The translations under genes and the position numbers were made by a program. A stretch of 64,000 bases of DNA from Streptomyces sp. WM6386 (GTDB lineage Bacteria > Actinomycetota > Actinomycetes > Streptomycetales > Streptomycetaceae), in NCBI RefSeq assembly GCF_000972385.1, contig NZ_JXTE01000019.1:53363-117362 (forward strand), given 5' to 3'. Shown here piece after piece: positions 1-8,408 of the stretch; positions within the stretch are counted from its first letter, which is position 1; every line of letters starts with the position of its first letter. Below the pieces are notes generated by a model, which was given only the letters and a program-made list of their open reading frames with translations, did not search any database and had not been told where the DNA came from.

Positions 1-503
1 AACACCCGCTTCATGTACTCCTTGTCCTGGCCGACGGCCGAGGCGAGCACGCCCGAGCCGACGTACGGGACACCGGAGAGCTCCAGCAGGCCCTGGAGGG
101 TGCCGTCCTCGCCGTAGGGGCCGTGCAGGACGGGGAAGACGACATCGACCTCGCCGAGTGCCTTGGGCACCGATCCCGGCTCGCTGTAGACGACTTCACG
201 GTTCGCGGGGTCGACGGGGAGCACCACGCCGCCCTCCGGCGACTCGGCGAGCTCCTCGATGTCCGGCGTACGGCGGTCGGTGATCGCCATGCGTTCCGGT
301 TCGTCGGCGATGAGGGCCCAACGCCCGTCCCTGGTGATGCCGATCGGCAGGACCTCGTACTTGGTCCGGTCGATGGCCTTGAGGACGGCGCCGCCGGTGA
401 CCACGGAGATCCCGTGTTCGGAGCTGCGCCCGCCGGACACGACGGCCACGCGCGGCTTGCGAGGCGGCTGCTCGGGGCTCTGGGAGAGGTTCTCGGTGCT
501 CAT
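1..503 (-). CDS. ddl: D-alanine--D-alanine ligase, N-terminal part (cut by window edge)
   Basis: This enzyme joins two D-alanines with ATP for peptidoglycan precursor synthesis in the cytoplasm. Only about the first 167 residues lie in the window; the gene continues beyond base 1. The N-terminal domain shows [15 protein letters not shown], the family's typical opening (GGxSxEHxxS), followed by [14 protein letters not shown], also typical of Ddl. The ATG at 501-503 precedes [12 protein letters not shown], a short Streptomyces-type extension. It lies 59 bases downstream of gpsA on the same strand, so co-transcription with the gpsA-plsC pair is likely. The ATP-grasp catalytic half cannot be inspected here. 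Confidence 0.93.
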   Translation of the reverse strand, partial: MSTENLSQSPEQPPRKPRVAVVSGGRSSEHGISVVTGGAVLKAIDRTKYEVLPIGITRDGRWALIADEPERMAITDRRTPDIEELAESPEGGVVLPVDPANREVVYSEPGSVPKALGEVDVVFPVLHGPYGEDGTLQGLLELSGVPYVGSGVLASAVGQDKEYMKRV

Positions 504-562
504 ATCGCGTTGAGAGTACCCGTTGGTAGAGCCCCGATACAGCGTGACTCAGGGGGCGTCGC

Positions 563-1573
563 TCAGCGTCGTTCGGGCTTCGCGCTGCGCGACATCAGCT
601 CCTTGACGGCGACCACCGGAGGCTTGCCCTCGTGCACGATGGCGACGACCGTCTCGGTGATCGGCATGTCGACGCCGTGCCTGCGCGCCAGATCCAGCAC
701 GGACTCACAGGACTTGACGCCCTCGGCGGTCTGCTTGGTGACCGCGATGGTCTCCTGCAGGGTCATGCCCTTGCCGAGGTTGGTGCCGAAGGTGTGGTTG
801 CGCGACAGCGGCGAGGAGCAGGTCGCCACCAGGTCGCCCAGACCGGCGAGTCCGGAGAACGTCAGCGGGTCGGCGCCCATCGCCAGCCCCAGGCGCATCG
901 TCTCGGCGAGACCTCGCGTGATGAGCGAGCCCTTGGTGTTGTCGCCGAGCCCCATGCCGTCCGCGATACCGACGGCGAGCCCGATGACGTTCTTCACGGC
1001 ACCGCCCAGCTCGCAACCGATCACGTCCGTCTCGGTGTACGGCCTGAAGTACGGCGTGTGGCAAGCCGACTGGAGCCGCCGGGCCACCGTCTCGTCCGTG
1101 CACGCGACCACCGCGGCGGCCGGCATGCGGGCCGCGATCTCGCGGGCGAGGTTGGGTCCGGTGACCACGGCGATGCGGTTCGGGCCGACCTTGGCGACAT
1201 CCTCGATGACCTCGCTCATCCGCATGGCGGAGCCGAGTTCGACGCCCTTCATGAGGGAGACGAGGACCGTGTCGGGCGCGAGCAACGGCACCCACTCGGC
1301 GAGGTTGCCGCGCAACGTCTGTGAGGGGACGGCGAGTACGGTGAAGTCGGCGTCGCGCGCGGCCTCGGCGGCGTCCGTCGTCGCCCGTAGGTTTTCCGGG
1401 AGTTCGACGCCGGGCAGGTAGTCCGGGTTGGTGTGCGTGGAGTTGACCGCGTCCGCGAGTTCGGCGCGGCGGCCCCACAGGGTGACCTCGCAGCCCGCGT
1501 CGGCCAGCACCATGCCGAAGGCGGTGCCCCACGATCCGGTGCCGAAGACGGCCGCCTTGACCGGCTTGCTCAC
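563..1573 (-). CDS. gpsA: NAD(P)H-dependent glycerol-3-phosphate dehydrogenase
   Basis: GpsA reduces dihydroxyacetone phosphate to sn-glycerol-3-phosphate, the backbone for phospholipid synthesis. The 336-residue product is full length. The Rossmann motif FGTGSWGTAFG is at residues 10-20, VTGPNLAREI sits mid-protein, and GGAVKNVIGLA with the catalytic lysine is near residue 200, followed by NTKGSLITRGLAE. I chose the GTG at 1571-1573 because homology begins there and because it overlaps the stop of the upstream acyltransferase by four bases (GTGA). The two genes are therefore translationally coupled and both supply early phospholipid synthesis. The open frame extends upstream without homology. 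Confidence 0.95.
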   Translation of the reverse strand: MSKPVKAAVFGTGSWGTAFGMVLADAGCEVTLWGRRAELADAVNSTHTNPDYLPGVELPENLRATTDAAEAARDADFTVLAVPSQTLRGNLAEWVPLLAPDTVLVSLMKGVELGSAMRMSEVIEDVAKVGPNRIAVVTGPNLAREIAARMPAAAVVACTDETVARRLQSACHTPYFRPYTETDVIGCELGGAVKNVIGLAVGIADGMGLGDNTKGSLITRGLAETMRLGLAMGADPLTFSGLAGLGDLVATCSSPLSRNHTFGTNLGKGMTLQETIAVTKQTAEGVKSCESVLDLARRHGVDMPITETVVAIVHEGKPPVVAVKELMSRSAKPERR

Positions 1574-2346
1574 TTGCTCTGCCCCTCTTCCTGCTCGACC
1601 TTCGCCTGAGCCTGCGCGGAGGACCTGCGCCGCTGCTCGATCCGCTCCTGGCGCGGGTCGTAAGGTGACTCGGGCGCCTTCTCGCCGCGAATCTCCTCCA
1701 GTTGGCGGGTGACCGCGGCCATGATGACCTCGGTCGCCTCCTTCAGGAGCTCCGGGCTCATCTCCTTGTCGTAGAAGCGCGACAGGTCCACGGGGGGACC
1801 CGCGAGGACGTGCGAGGTCTTGCGGGGGCGGAGGTTGAGCTTCTTGGCGTACGGCGGCAGCAGTTCGTTGGCGCCCCACTGCGCGACCGGGATCACCGGG
1901 CACTTGGTCTGCAGGGCCACGCGCGCGGCGCCGGTCTTGCCGGTCATGGGCCACTGGTCGGGGTCCCGGGTGATGGTGCCCTCGGGGTAGAACGCGACGC
2001 ACTCGCCGCGTTCCACGGCGTCGATGGCGGCCCGGAAGGCGCTCAGCGCGTCCGTGGTCTCGCGGTAGACGGGGATCTGTCCGGTGCCGCGCATCATGGC
2101 GCCGATGAATCCCTTGTTGAAAAGACCACTCTTCGCGAGGAATCGCGGAACACGGCCGGTGTTGTACTGAAAGTGTGCGTAGGCGAAGGGATCGACGTGC
2201 GAATTGTGGTTCACCGCGGTGATAAATCCGCCGTCGGCCGGAATGTTCTCCATTCCGCGCCAGTCCCGCTTGATCAGAACCACCAGAGGCGGTTTGGCGA
2301 TCACCGCTGCGAGGCGGTACCAGAAGCCGATTCTGCGGCGGGGCAC
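1570..2346 (-). CDS. 1-acyl-sn-glycerol-3-phosphate acyltransferase (PlsC family)
   Basis: Members of this family move an acyl chain onto lysophosphatidic acid at the membrane. The 258-residue protein carries the HX4D catalytic motif as NHNSHVD near residue 45, the substrate-binding FYPEGTI motif near residue 115, and further PlsC blocks (TGAARVALQTKCPVIPV). The C-terminus is charged and glutamine-rich (about 40 residues). The GTG at 2344-2346 is supported by AGGAAGG seven to nine bases upstream and by the start of homology. It is coupled to gpsA by a four-base overlap, so the pair makes glycerol-3-phosphate and acylates a later intermediate. Substrate specificity within the family cannot be told from sequence. 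Confidence 0.9.
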   Translation of the reverse strand: MPRRRIGFWYRLAAVIAKPPLVVLIKRDWRGMENIPADGGFITAVNHNSHVDPFAYAHFQYNTGRVPRFLAKSGLFNKGFIGAMMRGTGQIPVYRETTDALSAFRAAIDAVERGECVAFYPEGTITRDPDQWPMTGKTGAARVALQTKCPVIPVAQWGANELLPPYAKKLNLRPRKTSHVLAGPPVDLSRFYDKEMSPELLKEATEVIMAAVTRQLEEIRGEKAPESPYDPRQERIEQRRRSSAQAQAKVEQEEGQSK

Positions 2347-2500
2347 GCGGACACCTTCCTCTAGGGCCTGAGGGCCGGACAAGTGTCGCCCCAGGCCGCC
2401 CGTCTGTCGAGAACACCGTACGCCTAGCGGCGACGGCCGCCAGATGGCCCAGGTGACGGCTGAGTGACAATGCTCGCGACAAGAGAGGGACGGAACGCTC

Positions 2501-3139
2501 GTGCAGTGGACCTTGGTCATACCCCTGAAGCCCCTGGCGCGCGCCAAGAGCAGGCTCTCGGACACCGCCGCCGACGAGTTGCGTCCGGGCCTGGCCCTCG
2601 CCTTCGCCCAGGACACGGTGGCAGCCGCGCTGGCCAGCCCTGCCGTCAGGGATGTGGCGGTCGTCACGGACGACACCTTGGCGGCGCGGGAGCTGATCGC
2701 CCTGGGCGCCCGCGTCATCCCCGACGAGCCGCGCGCGGGCCTGAACGCGGCGTTGGCACACGGGGCGGCGACCGTACGTGCTCGGCGCCCCGAAAGCGCC
2801 GTGGCAGCCCTGAATGCCGATCTGCCGGCATTGCGCCCGCTGGAATTGGCCCGGGTCCTGGATGCGGCCGCCGAATTCCCCCGCGCTTTTCTCCCGGATG
2901 CGGCAGCAATCGGTACGACACTGCTGGCCGCGGGGAAGAGCCACGAATTGCGCCCCGCTTTCGGCACTGATTCCCGGGCCCGCCATCGCGCGTCAGGGGC
3001 GGTGGAACTGTGTCTCACCGAGGTGGATTCCGTACGCCAGGACGTGGACACCGGCGCGGACCTTCGGGTGGCACTGGCGCTGGGAGTGGGACCGCGGACG
3101 GCGACGGCAACGGCGGGACTGTTGATCACCGGCCAGTAG
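2501..3139 (+). CDS. cofC: 2-phospho-L-lactate/PEP guanylyltransferase of F420 synthesis (CofC/FbiD)
   Basis: CofC (FbiD) transfers GMP to phospholactate or phosphoenolpyruvate, giving the activated side chain precursor of coenzyme F420. The 212-residue protein has the nucleotidyltransferase fold: the N-terminal VIPLKPLARAKSRLS is the GTP-binding loop with its lysine, followed by VAVVTDD and IPDEPRAGLNAALAHG, then NADLPAL. The GTG start has GAGAGGGA eleven bases upstream. It is transcribed away from plsC-gpsA, with 154 bases between. Other F420 genes are not in the window. Actinobacterial FbiD is known to use phosphoenolpyruvate; which substrate is used here is not visible. Confidence 0.88.
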   Translation: MQWTLVIPLKPLARAKSRLSDTAADELRPGLALAFAQDTVAAALASPAVRDVAVVTDDTLAARELIALGARVIPDEPRAGLNAALAHGAATVRARRPESAVAALNADLPALRPLELARVLDAAAEFPRAFLPDAAAIGTTLLAAGKSHELRPAFGTDSRARHRASGAVELCLTEVDSVRQDVDTGADLRVALALGVGPRTATATAGLLITGQ

Positions 3140-3141
3140 GA

Positions 3142-3158
3142 GCGCCCCAAAGGGGCGC
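3142..3158 (+). terminator. Hairpin just after cofC
   Basis: GCGCCCC and GGGGCGC form a perfect 7-bp stem around AAA, three bases after the cofC stop. There is no clear T run, as is common in Streptomyces. The hairpin is also the first part of the dispersed repeat that runs on to 3213. Confidence 0.6.
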
Positions 3159-3213
3159 GGGGCTGTATCGATATGCGGCTCCGCCGCGTGGGCGCGACCA
3201 GCCACAACGCAAC
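3142..3213. repeat. Dispersed Streptomyces intergenic repeat
   Basis: The stretch combines a GGGGCGCGGGG block with GCGCGACCAGCCACAACG. This combination is familiar from many Streptomyces intergenic regions. Between the two blocks lies an insert reading TGTATCGATATGCGGCTCCG. A related copy in reverse orientation without the insert is at 24682-24719. No coding sequence is seen in it. Confidence 0.6.
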
Positions 3214-3234
3214 CCGCACCCGACAACGAACCAC

Positions 3235-3240
3235 TACCCT
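3235..3240 (+). promoter_or_regulatory. -10 hexamer of a probable leaderless promoter
   Basis: TACCCT (TANNNT class) ends seven bases before the ATG at 3248, and there is no good ribosome binding site. This is the spacing expected for a transcript beginning at the start codon. Inference from spacing only. Confidence 0.45.
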
Positions 3241-3247
3241 GGCGACC

Positions 3248-3439
3248 ATGCAGGCCACCGCGTACACCTACGACGCCGATACCCGCACCGGCAGCGTGCT
3301 GCTCGACGACGGCACCCCCGTCGCCTTCGACACAGCGGCCTTCGACGCAGGCGGTTTGCGACTGCTGCGGCCCGGACAGCGGGTGCGGATCGAACGGGAT
3401 GACGCCAAGATCACCCTCGTAACCCTCCAGACCTTCTGA
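3248..3439 (+). CDS. Small conserved hypothetical protein, OB-fold-like
   Basis: A 63-residue protein beginning MQATAYTYDADTRTGSVLLDDGTPVAF and ending ITLVTLQTF. The pattern of short beta-strands with RTGSVLLDDG and LRPGQRVRIERD resembles small cold-shock/OB-fold proteins, but the RNP1 and RNP2 motifs are absent, so the fold is a guess. An upstream in-frame ATG at 3173 lies inside the dispersed repeat and is unlikely to be used. ATG 3248 fits a leaderless transcript. It lies between cofC and hupS, convergent with hupS, with a shared terminator between them. I do not recognise a function. Confidence 0.7.
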   Translation: MQATAYTYDADTRTGSVLLDDGTPVAFDTAAFDAGGLRLLRPGQRVRIERDDAKITLVTLQTF

Positions 3440-3447
3440 ACATGCCG

Positions 3448-3478
3448 CGGGCCGGACTCCGACACGGAGTCCGGCCCG
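3448..3478. terminator. Bidirectional terminator between the small protein gene and hupS
   Basis: A perfect 14-bp stem (CGGGCCGGACTCCG and its complement) with an ACA loop lies between two converging genes. It begins 8 bases after the stop of the plus-strand gene and 22 bases beyond the hupS stop. Confidence 0.85.
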
Positions 3479-3500
3479 GCGCGTGAGCACCCCTGCGCCC

Positions 3501-4154
3501 CTACCTCTTGCGGGCGGTGGTCTTCTTGGCGGTGGTCGTGCGAGCCGTGGACTTCTTGGCGGGGGCCTTCTTGGCCGTCGCCTTCTTCGCCGGGGCCTTC
3601 TTGGCCGTCGCCTTCTTGGCGGTGGTCTTCTTCGCGGCGGTGGTCTTGGCGGCGCCCGTGGTCTTCTTGGCCGTCGTCTTCTTCGCCGTGGTCTTCTTCG
3701 CGGTCGCCGTGGTCTTCTTGGCGGTCGTCTTCTTCGCCGTGGTCTTCTTCGCGGCGGCCGTCGCCCTCTTCGCCGGGGCGGCCTTCTTCGCGGCGGCCTT
3801 CTTGACCGTCGCCGAAGCCCCGCCGGTCAGGCTGCCCTTGGGCGCCTTCTTGACCGCGACGTCGTTCTTCGGGAGCTTCTTCGTGCCGCTGACCAGGTCC
3901 TTGAAGCCCTGGCCCGCACGGAAGCGCGGAACGGAGGTCTTCTTGACCCGAACCCGCTCGCCCGTCTGGGGGTTGCGGGCGTAACGAGCCGGGCGGTCGA
4001 CCTTCTCGAACGAACCGAAGCCGGTGACCGAGACCCGGTCCCCCGCCACGGTCGCGCGGACGATGGCGTCCAGGACCGCGTCGACCGCGTCGGCGGCCTG
4101 CTGACGGCCACCGACCTTGTCGGCAATCGCTTCTACGAGCTGCGCCTTGTTCAC
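3501..4154 (-). CDS. hupS: HU-family nucleoid protein with histone H1-like lysine/alanine tail
   Basis: HupS is a Streptomyces nucleoid protein, known to act mainly in sporulation chromosome compaction. The 217-residue product has a normal HU domain at residues 1-95 (MNKAQLVEAIAD, VTGFGSFEKVDRPARYARNPQTG with the DNA-intercalating RNPQTG arm, VPRFRAG). A tail of about 120 residues follows, built almost only of Lys, Ala and Thr in repeats such as AKKTTAKK, KKAPAKK and KKATAKK, like histone H1. The start is GTG at 4152-4154 with GAAGGGGA upstream. The simple-sequence tail makes this gene prone to length change between strains. AT-rich DNA upstream (4215-4235) probably holds the promoter. Confidence 0.95.
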   Translation of the reverse strand: MNKAQLVEAIADKVGGRQQAADAVDAVLDAIVRATVAGDRVSVTGFGSFEKVDRPARYARNPQTGERVRVKKTSVPRFRAGQGFKDLVSGTKKLPKNDVAVKKAPKGSLTGGASATVKKAAAKKAAPAKRATAAAKKTTAKKTTAKKTTATAKKTTAKKTTAKKTTGAAKTTAAKKTTAKKATAKKAPAKKATAKKAPAKKSTARTTTAKKTTARKR

Positions 4155-4291
4155 GTCTTCCCCTTCGGAGACATTGCCCGAACGAAACTGTTCAGGCTTT
4201 TTCGCACGTTAGGCAGATATATACCGCAAATCAAACACGAAACGGGCTTATCACCCTTGTGCCGCAACGGGTTCGGCTGTCTCGGACTTGT

Positions 4292-4522
4292 TCAGCGTTC
4301 CTCTTCGGGGAATCGACCCGCGTCGAGGTCCGCCGTGAAGGCCTCCAGACGCCTTGCCGCATCGGCGAGATCGTGCTTGGCCGCGGCCGTAATGACCAGC
4401 AGCTTCCGGGTCAGCGCCATCCGTACGCCCTCCGGGACTTGCAGTGCGCGCACTCTTGTGTGCGCTTCCTTGAGTTGGTCCGCGACTGCCGCATAGAGCT
4501 TGAGTTGGCCGTCGTGTTCCAT
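4292..4522 (-). CDS. Conserved hypothetical 76-aa protein
   Basis: A small, mostly helical, charged protein beginning MEHDGQLKLYAAVADQLKEAHTRV and ending ADLDAGRFPEEER. No signal peptide, membrane segment or known motif is visible. I place the start at ATG 4520-4522, since residues encoded upstream look like out-of-frame noise (HPEQATTRPRWHN). It sits between hupS and leuD on the same strand, 265 bases from leuD, and is probably transcribed alone. Function unknown. Confidence 0.7.
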   Translation of the reverse strand: MEHDGQLKLYAAVADQLKEAHTRVRALQVPEGVRMALTRKLLVITAAAKHDLADAARRLEAFTADLDAGRFPEEER

Positions 4523-4707
4523 GCACAGATTGTGCCATCTGGGGCGAGTTGTCGCCTGCTCAGGGTGCAACTGCCGCCTCAAACGGCCTTCCGGGCACTT
4601 GCGGAAGCCGCGGCTGTACACGTCGCGTACCCCGGCAACACCCCACCTAACGTGGGAAGTTGAGGACAGTCACGAGTGGGTGCAGGGCCGTTCGGGTGCA
4701 GACACAG

Positions 4708-4740
4708 CCGTACCCCCGATCGGGCTGATCGGGGGTACGG
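4708..4740 (-). terminator. Terminator downstream of leuD
   Basis: A perfect 13-bp stem (CCGTACCCCCGAT and its complement) with a 7-base loop (CGGGCTG) lies 47 bases beyond the leuD stop. The rest of 4523-4787 holds no gene that I can support. Confidence 0.85.
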
Positions 4741-4787
4741 CGGGGGTGTTGCGGTGGCCGAAAGTCGACCTGTTGGACGCCTTGGGA

Positions 4788-5381
4788 TCAGACCTCGAGC
4801 GTCCGCGGCTTGTACGAAGGCCGCTTGGCCTCGTAGATGGCGATGTCTTCCTCGTTCTGGAGGGTGATGGAGATGTCGTCCAGCCCGTTCAGCAGCCGCC
4901 AGCGGGAGTTCTCGTCCAGCTCGAAGCTCGCGGTGATGCCTTCGGCGCGCACCTCGCGGGCCTCCAGGTCGACCGTGATCTCGGCCTGCGGGTCCTTCTC
5001 GGCGAGCTCCTGGAGCGCGTCCACGATCTTCTGCTCCAGAACCACCGTGAGCAGGCCGTTCTTGAGCGAGTTGCCGCGGAAGATGTCGGCGAACCGGGAG
5101 GAGATGACGGTCTTGAAGCCGTAGTTCTGCAGCGCCCACACGGCGTGCTCACGGGAGGAGCCGGTGCCGAAGTCGGGGCCGGCGACCAGGACGGTCGCGC
5201 CCTTGCGCTCGGGCTGGTTGAGGATGAATTTCTCGTCCTTGCGCCAGGCCTCGAACAGCCCGTCCTCGAACCCGTCCCTGGTCACCTTCTTGAGCCAGTG
5301 AGCAGGGATGATCTGGTCGGTGTCGACGTTGGAGCGGCGCAGCGGGACGGCCCGGCCGGTGTGCGTGGTGAATGCTTCCAT
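4788..5381 (-). CDS. leuD: 3-isopropylmalate dehydratase small subunit
   Basis: LeuD with LeuC isomerises 2-isopropylmalate to 3-isopropylmalate in leucine synthesis. The 197-residue subunit is standard length. It shows [33 protein letters not shown] (the substrate-binding GSSREH loop) and [20 protein letters not shown] at 5379-5381 is five bases downstream of the leuC stop, so the two subunits form an operon. A strong hairpin closes the operon at 4708-4740. Confidence 0.96.
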   Translation of the reverse strand: MEAFTTHTGRAVPLRRSNVDTDQIIPAHWLKKVTRDGFEDGLFEAWRKDEKFILNQPERKGATVLVAGPDFGTGSSREHAVWALQNYGFKTVISSRFADIFRGNSLKNGLLTVVLEQKIVDALQELAEKDPQAEITVDLEAREVRAEGITASFELDENSRWRLLNGLDDISITLQNEEDIAIYEAKRPSYKPRTLEV

Positions 5382-5386
5382 GACTC

Positions 5387-6811
5387 TCAGACTCCAGCGG
5401 CGACAGGGGCGTCGGACAGGTCGGCGGGCGAGGCCAGGTGGCCCAGCACGGCGGTCGCGGCGGCGACCTGCGGCGAGACCAGGTGCGTACGGCCGCCCTT
5501 GCCCTGCCTGCCCTCGAAGTTGCGGTTGGAGGTGGACGCGGAGCGCTCACCCGGGGCCAGCTGGTCCGGGTTCATGCCCAGGCACATCGAGCAGCCCGCG
5601 TGCCGCCATTCGGCGCCGGCCTCCTTGAAGACGACGTCCAGGCCCTCGGAGACGGCCTGCAGACCGACCCGCGCGGAGCCGGGGACAACCAGCATCCGTA
5701 CGCCGTCGGCGACTTTGCGGCCCTTGACGAGCTCGGCGGCGGCGCGCAGGTCCTCGATACGGCCGTTGGTGCACGAACCTACGAAGACGGTGTCCACCTT
5801 GATGGAGCGCAGCGGCTGTCCGGCCTCCAACCCCATGTATTCCAGGGCCTTTTCGGCGGCGTGGCGCTCCGAAGCGTCTTCGTACGAAGCAGGATCGGGG
5901 ACGTCCGCCGAAAGCGGCGCGCCCTGGCCCGGGTTGGTGCCCCAGGTGACGAACGGCGACAGCTCGTCGGCCTTGATGACGACCTCGGCGTCGAACTCCG
6001 CGTCCTCGTCCGACTTCAGCGTCTTCCAGTACGCGACGGCCGCGTCCCAGTCCTCGCCCTTGGGGGCGTGCACACGGCCCTCGAGGTAGTCGAAGGTGGT
6101 CTGGTCGGGGGCGATCATGCCCGCGCGGGCGCCGGCCTCGATCGACATGTTGCAGATGGTCATCCGGGCCTCCATCGAGAGCTTCTCGATGGCGGAGCCG
6201 CGGTACTCCAGGACATAGCCCTGGCCGCCGCCGGTGCCGATCCGCGCGATGATCGCCAGGATCAGGTCCTTGGCGGTGACGCCGTCGGGCAGTTCGCCGT
6301 CGACCGTGATGGCCATGGTCTTCGGACGGACCAGCGGCAGCGTCTGGGTGGCCAGCACATGCTCCACCTGGGAGGTGCCGATGCCGAACGCCAGACCGCC
6401 GAAGGCGCCGTGCGTGGAGGTGTGGGAGTCACCGCAGACGACCGTCATGCCGGGCTGGGTCAGACCCAGCTGCGGGCCCACGACGTGGACGACACCCTGC
6501 TCGACGTCGCCCAGCGAGTGCAGGCGCACACCGAACTCGGCGGCGTTCTTGCGCAGCGTCTCCAGCTGGACACGGGAGACCGGGTCCGCGATGGGCTTGT
6601 CGATGTCGAGGGTCGGGGTGTTGTGATCCTCGGTGGCGATGGTCAGGTCGAGCCTGCGCACCGGGCGACCGCTCTTGCGAAGGCCGTCGAAGGCCTGCGG
6701 GCTGGTCACTTCGTGCAGCAGGTGCAGATCGATGAAGAGGAGGTCGGGCTCGCCCTCGGCGCGCCGGACGACATGGTCGTCCCAGACCTTCTCCGCGAGT
6801 GTCCTACCCAT
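5387..6811 (-). CDS. leuC: 3-isopropylmalate dehydratase large subunit
   Basis: The [4Fe-4S] aconitase-like catalytic subunit of leucine synthesis, 474 residues, full length. Cluster cysteines are in [15 protein letters not shown] and in [13 protein letters not shown] (CxxC). Other landmarks are [14 protein letters not shown] and [17 protein letters not shown]. The start is ATG at 6809-6811 with GGAGGGAAAGCG directly upstream; an upstream in-frame start seven codons earlier would bury this ribosome binding site. It is transcribed away from ndgR, with candidate operators at 6949-6990 between the two genes. Confidence 0.96.
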   Translation of the reverse strand: MGRTLAEKVWDDHVVRRAEGEPDLLFIDLHLLHEVTSPQAFDGLRKSGRPVRRLDLTIATEDHNTPTLDIDKPIADPVSRVQLETLRKNAAEFGVRLHSLGDVEQGVVHVVGPQLGLTQPGMTVVCGDSHTSTHGAFGGLAFGIGTSQVEHVLATQTLPLVRPKTMAITVDGELPDGVTAKDLILAIIARIGTGGGQGYVLEYRGSAIEKLSMEARMTICNMSIEAGARAGMIAPDQTTFDYLEGRVHAPKGEDWDAAVAYWKTLKSDEDAEFDAEVVIKADELSPFVTWGTNPGQGAPLSADVPDPASYEDASERHAAEKALEYMGLEAGQPLRSIKVDTVFVGSCTNGRIEDLRAAAELVKGRKVADGVRMLVVPGSARVGLQAVSEGLDVVFKEAGAEWRHAGCSMCLGMNPDQLAPGERSASTSNRNFEGRQGKGGRTHLVSPQVAAATAVLGHLASPADLSDAPVAAGV

Positions 6812-6948
6812 CGCTTTCCCTCCGGCCGGCAAATGGTGCGCCGGCCCAACTAGAGATCTTCAGGAAGCGGCGCCCGCACCCCCTGGTTTCCCGGGCAGCC
6901 GCCACCAGGCCCGTTGGTCCGCGGGCCGCTGTGTATCCAAGGGTTGCG

Positions 6949-6990
6949 CGTCTCACGAAAAAAGGAACTTGCGTTTCACAGAGTGAGACG
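6949..6990. promoter_or_regulatory. Candidate NdgR operator between leuC and ndgR
   Basis: The half-site CGTYTCAC occurs three times. CGTCTCAC is at 6949-6956, CGTTTCAC at 6972-6979, and the inverted GTGAGACG at 6983-6990. The last two make a 19-bp imperfect palindrome around AGA, 13 bases before the ndgR ATG. The first and last are exact complements. NdgR orthologues are known to bind the leuC-ndgR intergenic region; the assignment of this repeat is inference. Confidence 0.6.
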
Positions 6991-7003
6991 TGAGTATCGT
7001 TTC

Positions 7004-7720
7004 ATGGACAACAGTAGCGGCGTCGGCGTTCTGGACAAGGCAGCCCTTGTCCTCAGCGCCCTGGAGTCCGGTCCGGCCACCCTCGCAGGTCTTGTGGCGG
7101 CCACCGGACTGGCACGGCCCACGGCCCACCGGCTGGCCGTGGCCTTGGAACACCACCGTATGGTGGCGCGCGACATGCAGGGTCGTTTCATTCTCGGCCC
7201 CCGGCTGGCGGAGCTGGCCGCGGCCGCGGGCGAGGACCGTCTCCTCGCCACGGCGGGCCCGGTGCTCACGCATCTCCGTGACATCACGGGCGAGAGCGCG
7301 CAGCTCTACCGCCGCCAGGGCGACATGCGCATCTGCGTCGCCGCGGCCGAGCGGCTGTCCGGACTTCGGGACACCGTCCCGGTCGGTTCGACGCTCACGA
7401 TGAAGGCCGGCTCCTCGGCCCAGATCCTGATGGCCTGGGAGGAGCCCGAGCGCCTCCACCGCGGCCTGCAGGGCGCCCGTTTCACGGCCACCGCGCTCTC
7501 GGGCGTACGACGCCGGGGCTGGGCCCAGTCCATCGGTGAGCGCGAGCCGGGCGTCGCGTCCGTCTCCGCGCCCGTACGCGGTCCCTCCAACCGTGTCGTT
7601 GCCGCCGTCTCGGTCTCGGGCCCCATCGAGCGCCTGACGCGCCACCCGGGCCGTATGCACGCCCAGGCGGTCATCGACGCCGCCGCCCGCCTCTCCGAGG
7701 CCCTGCGCCGCACCGGCTGA
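7004..7720 (+). CDS. ndgR: IclR-family regulator of leucine genes
   Basis: NdgR is an IclR-type regulator that in Streptomyces controls leuCD and other amino acid genes. The 238-residue protein has an N-terminal winged helix-turn-helix (residues 8-60: VLDKAALVLSAL, LARPTAHRLAVALEHH, GRFILGPRLAEL) and an effector domain (about 75-235) with GSTLTMKAGSSAQIL and PSNRVVAAVSVSGP. I chose ATG 7004 because the homology starts at MDNSSGVGVLDKAAL; no clear ribosome binding site is present. It is divergent from leuC with the CGTYTCAC repeats in between, which suggests it controls both itself and leuCD. Confidence 0.93.
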   Translation: MDNSSGVGVLDKAALVLSALESGPATLAGLVAATGLARPTAHRLAVALEHHRMVARDMQGRFILGPRLAELAAAAGEDRLLATAGPVLTHLRDITGESAQLYRRQGDMRICVAAAERLSGLRDTVPVGSTLTMKAGSSAQILMAWEEPERLHRGLQGARFTATALSGVRRRGWAQSIGEREPGVASVSAPVRGPSNRVVAAVSVSGPIERLTRHPGRMHAQAVIDAAARLSEALRRTG

Positions 7721-7740
7721 CCGGCTCGGGACACCACAGC

Positions 7741-7778
7741 GGGGAGGACCTGCCCCAACGCCGCGGCAGGCCCTCCCC
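7741..7778. terminator. Terminator between ndgR and the DUF4188 gene
   Basis: GGGGAGGACCTGCC pairs with GGCAGGCCCTCCCC over 14 bp with one mismatch. The loop is 10 bases. The two flanking genes converge here, so the hairpin can serve both. Confidence 0.8.
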
Positions 7779-7794
7779 GTCCCCCGATCCCCCG

Positions 7795-8319
7795 TCACTT
7801 GGCTTCTTCGGCCACCTTCGCCTTCGCCGACCGGTGCGCGAAGCGGTCCTTGCCGGTACGCCCCCGCCGCTCCAGCGGCACCTGACCGTGCGCCGCCGCG
7901 AGTCCGAAGGCCGGCATGTCGGCGTAGATCGACTCGTACGACCCCTCGGGCACGACATAGGTCTCGTGCCACAGCCCGACGTGCTGTCTGGCCTTCCCCG
8001 CCTTCTCCTTGCGGTTGATGATCGCCCACGCCCGGCGGTGGAACATGTCCGGTGCCTGCGCGTAGGCGTAGAGCTTCTCCTTGGACTCCCAGTACTGGAC
8101 GACGTAGTACGTCCGCGGGCCGGCCGTCAGCAGGACATGGCCGAGCAGTCCCCGCTCGGGGGCCTTCCCCAGCTCGCGCAGCATCCGCGGCATGGCCAGG
8201 AGCACCGGGAGCCAGTGGTGCGCGGCCCAGAAGTGGTTGATGCGCATACCGATCAGCAGGACGACCACATCGCCCTCGGTGTCGGCGGTGGTGCGACCCG
8301 GTACCGGGTTGGCGAACAT
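7795..8319 (-). CDS. DUF4188 domain protein (dimeric alpha-beta barrel-like)
   Basis: The 174-residue protein shows features typical of DUF4188: VVVLLIGMRINHFWAAHHWLPVLLAMPRML near the N-terminus, then YYVVQYWESKEKLYAYA and HRRAWAIINRKEKAG. The family is related to small monooxygenase and aldoxime-dehydratase-like folds, but its reaction is not established. The C-terminal 40 residues are basic and low-complexity. It is divergent from a MerR-type gene across 89 bases containing a perfect palindrome, so it is likely the target of that regulator. Confidence 0.85.
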   Translation of the reverse strand: MFANPVPGRTTADTEGDVVVLLIGMRINHFWAAHHWLPVLLAMPRMLRELGKAPERGLLGHVLLTAGPRTYYVVQYWESKEKLYAYAQAPDMFHRRAWAIINRKEKAGKARQHVGLWHETYVVPEGSYESIYADMPAFGLAAAHGQVPLERRGRTGKDRFAHRSAKAKVAEEAK

Positions 8320-8342
8320 GACGAGCCCCCGTCCCCCCTGTC

Positions 8343-8359
8343 GGATAGCAGCGCTATCC
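8343..8359. promoter_or_regulatory. Palindrome in the DUF4188/MerR divergent promoter
   Basis: GGATAGC and GCTATCC form a perfect inverted repeat around AGC. A related half-site GGATAGTG follows at 8375-8382. MerR proteins bind such symmetric sites in the spacer of the target promoter. Assignment to the neighbouring MerR protein is inference. Confidence 0.6.
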
Positions 8360-8408
8360 TCCTGAGTGATGCTTGGATAGTGGCACTCCCCAATGAAGGG
8401 CGCAAGAC

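Noticed and set aside
3508..3984. Repetitive DNA in hupS considered as a tandem repeat element
   Set aside because: It is explained by the Lys/Ala/Thr tail of the encoded protein.
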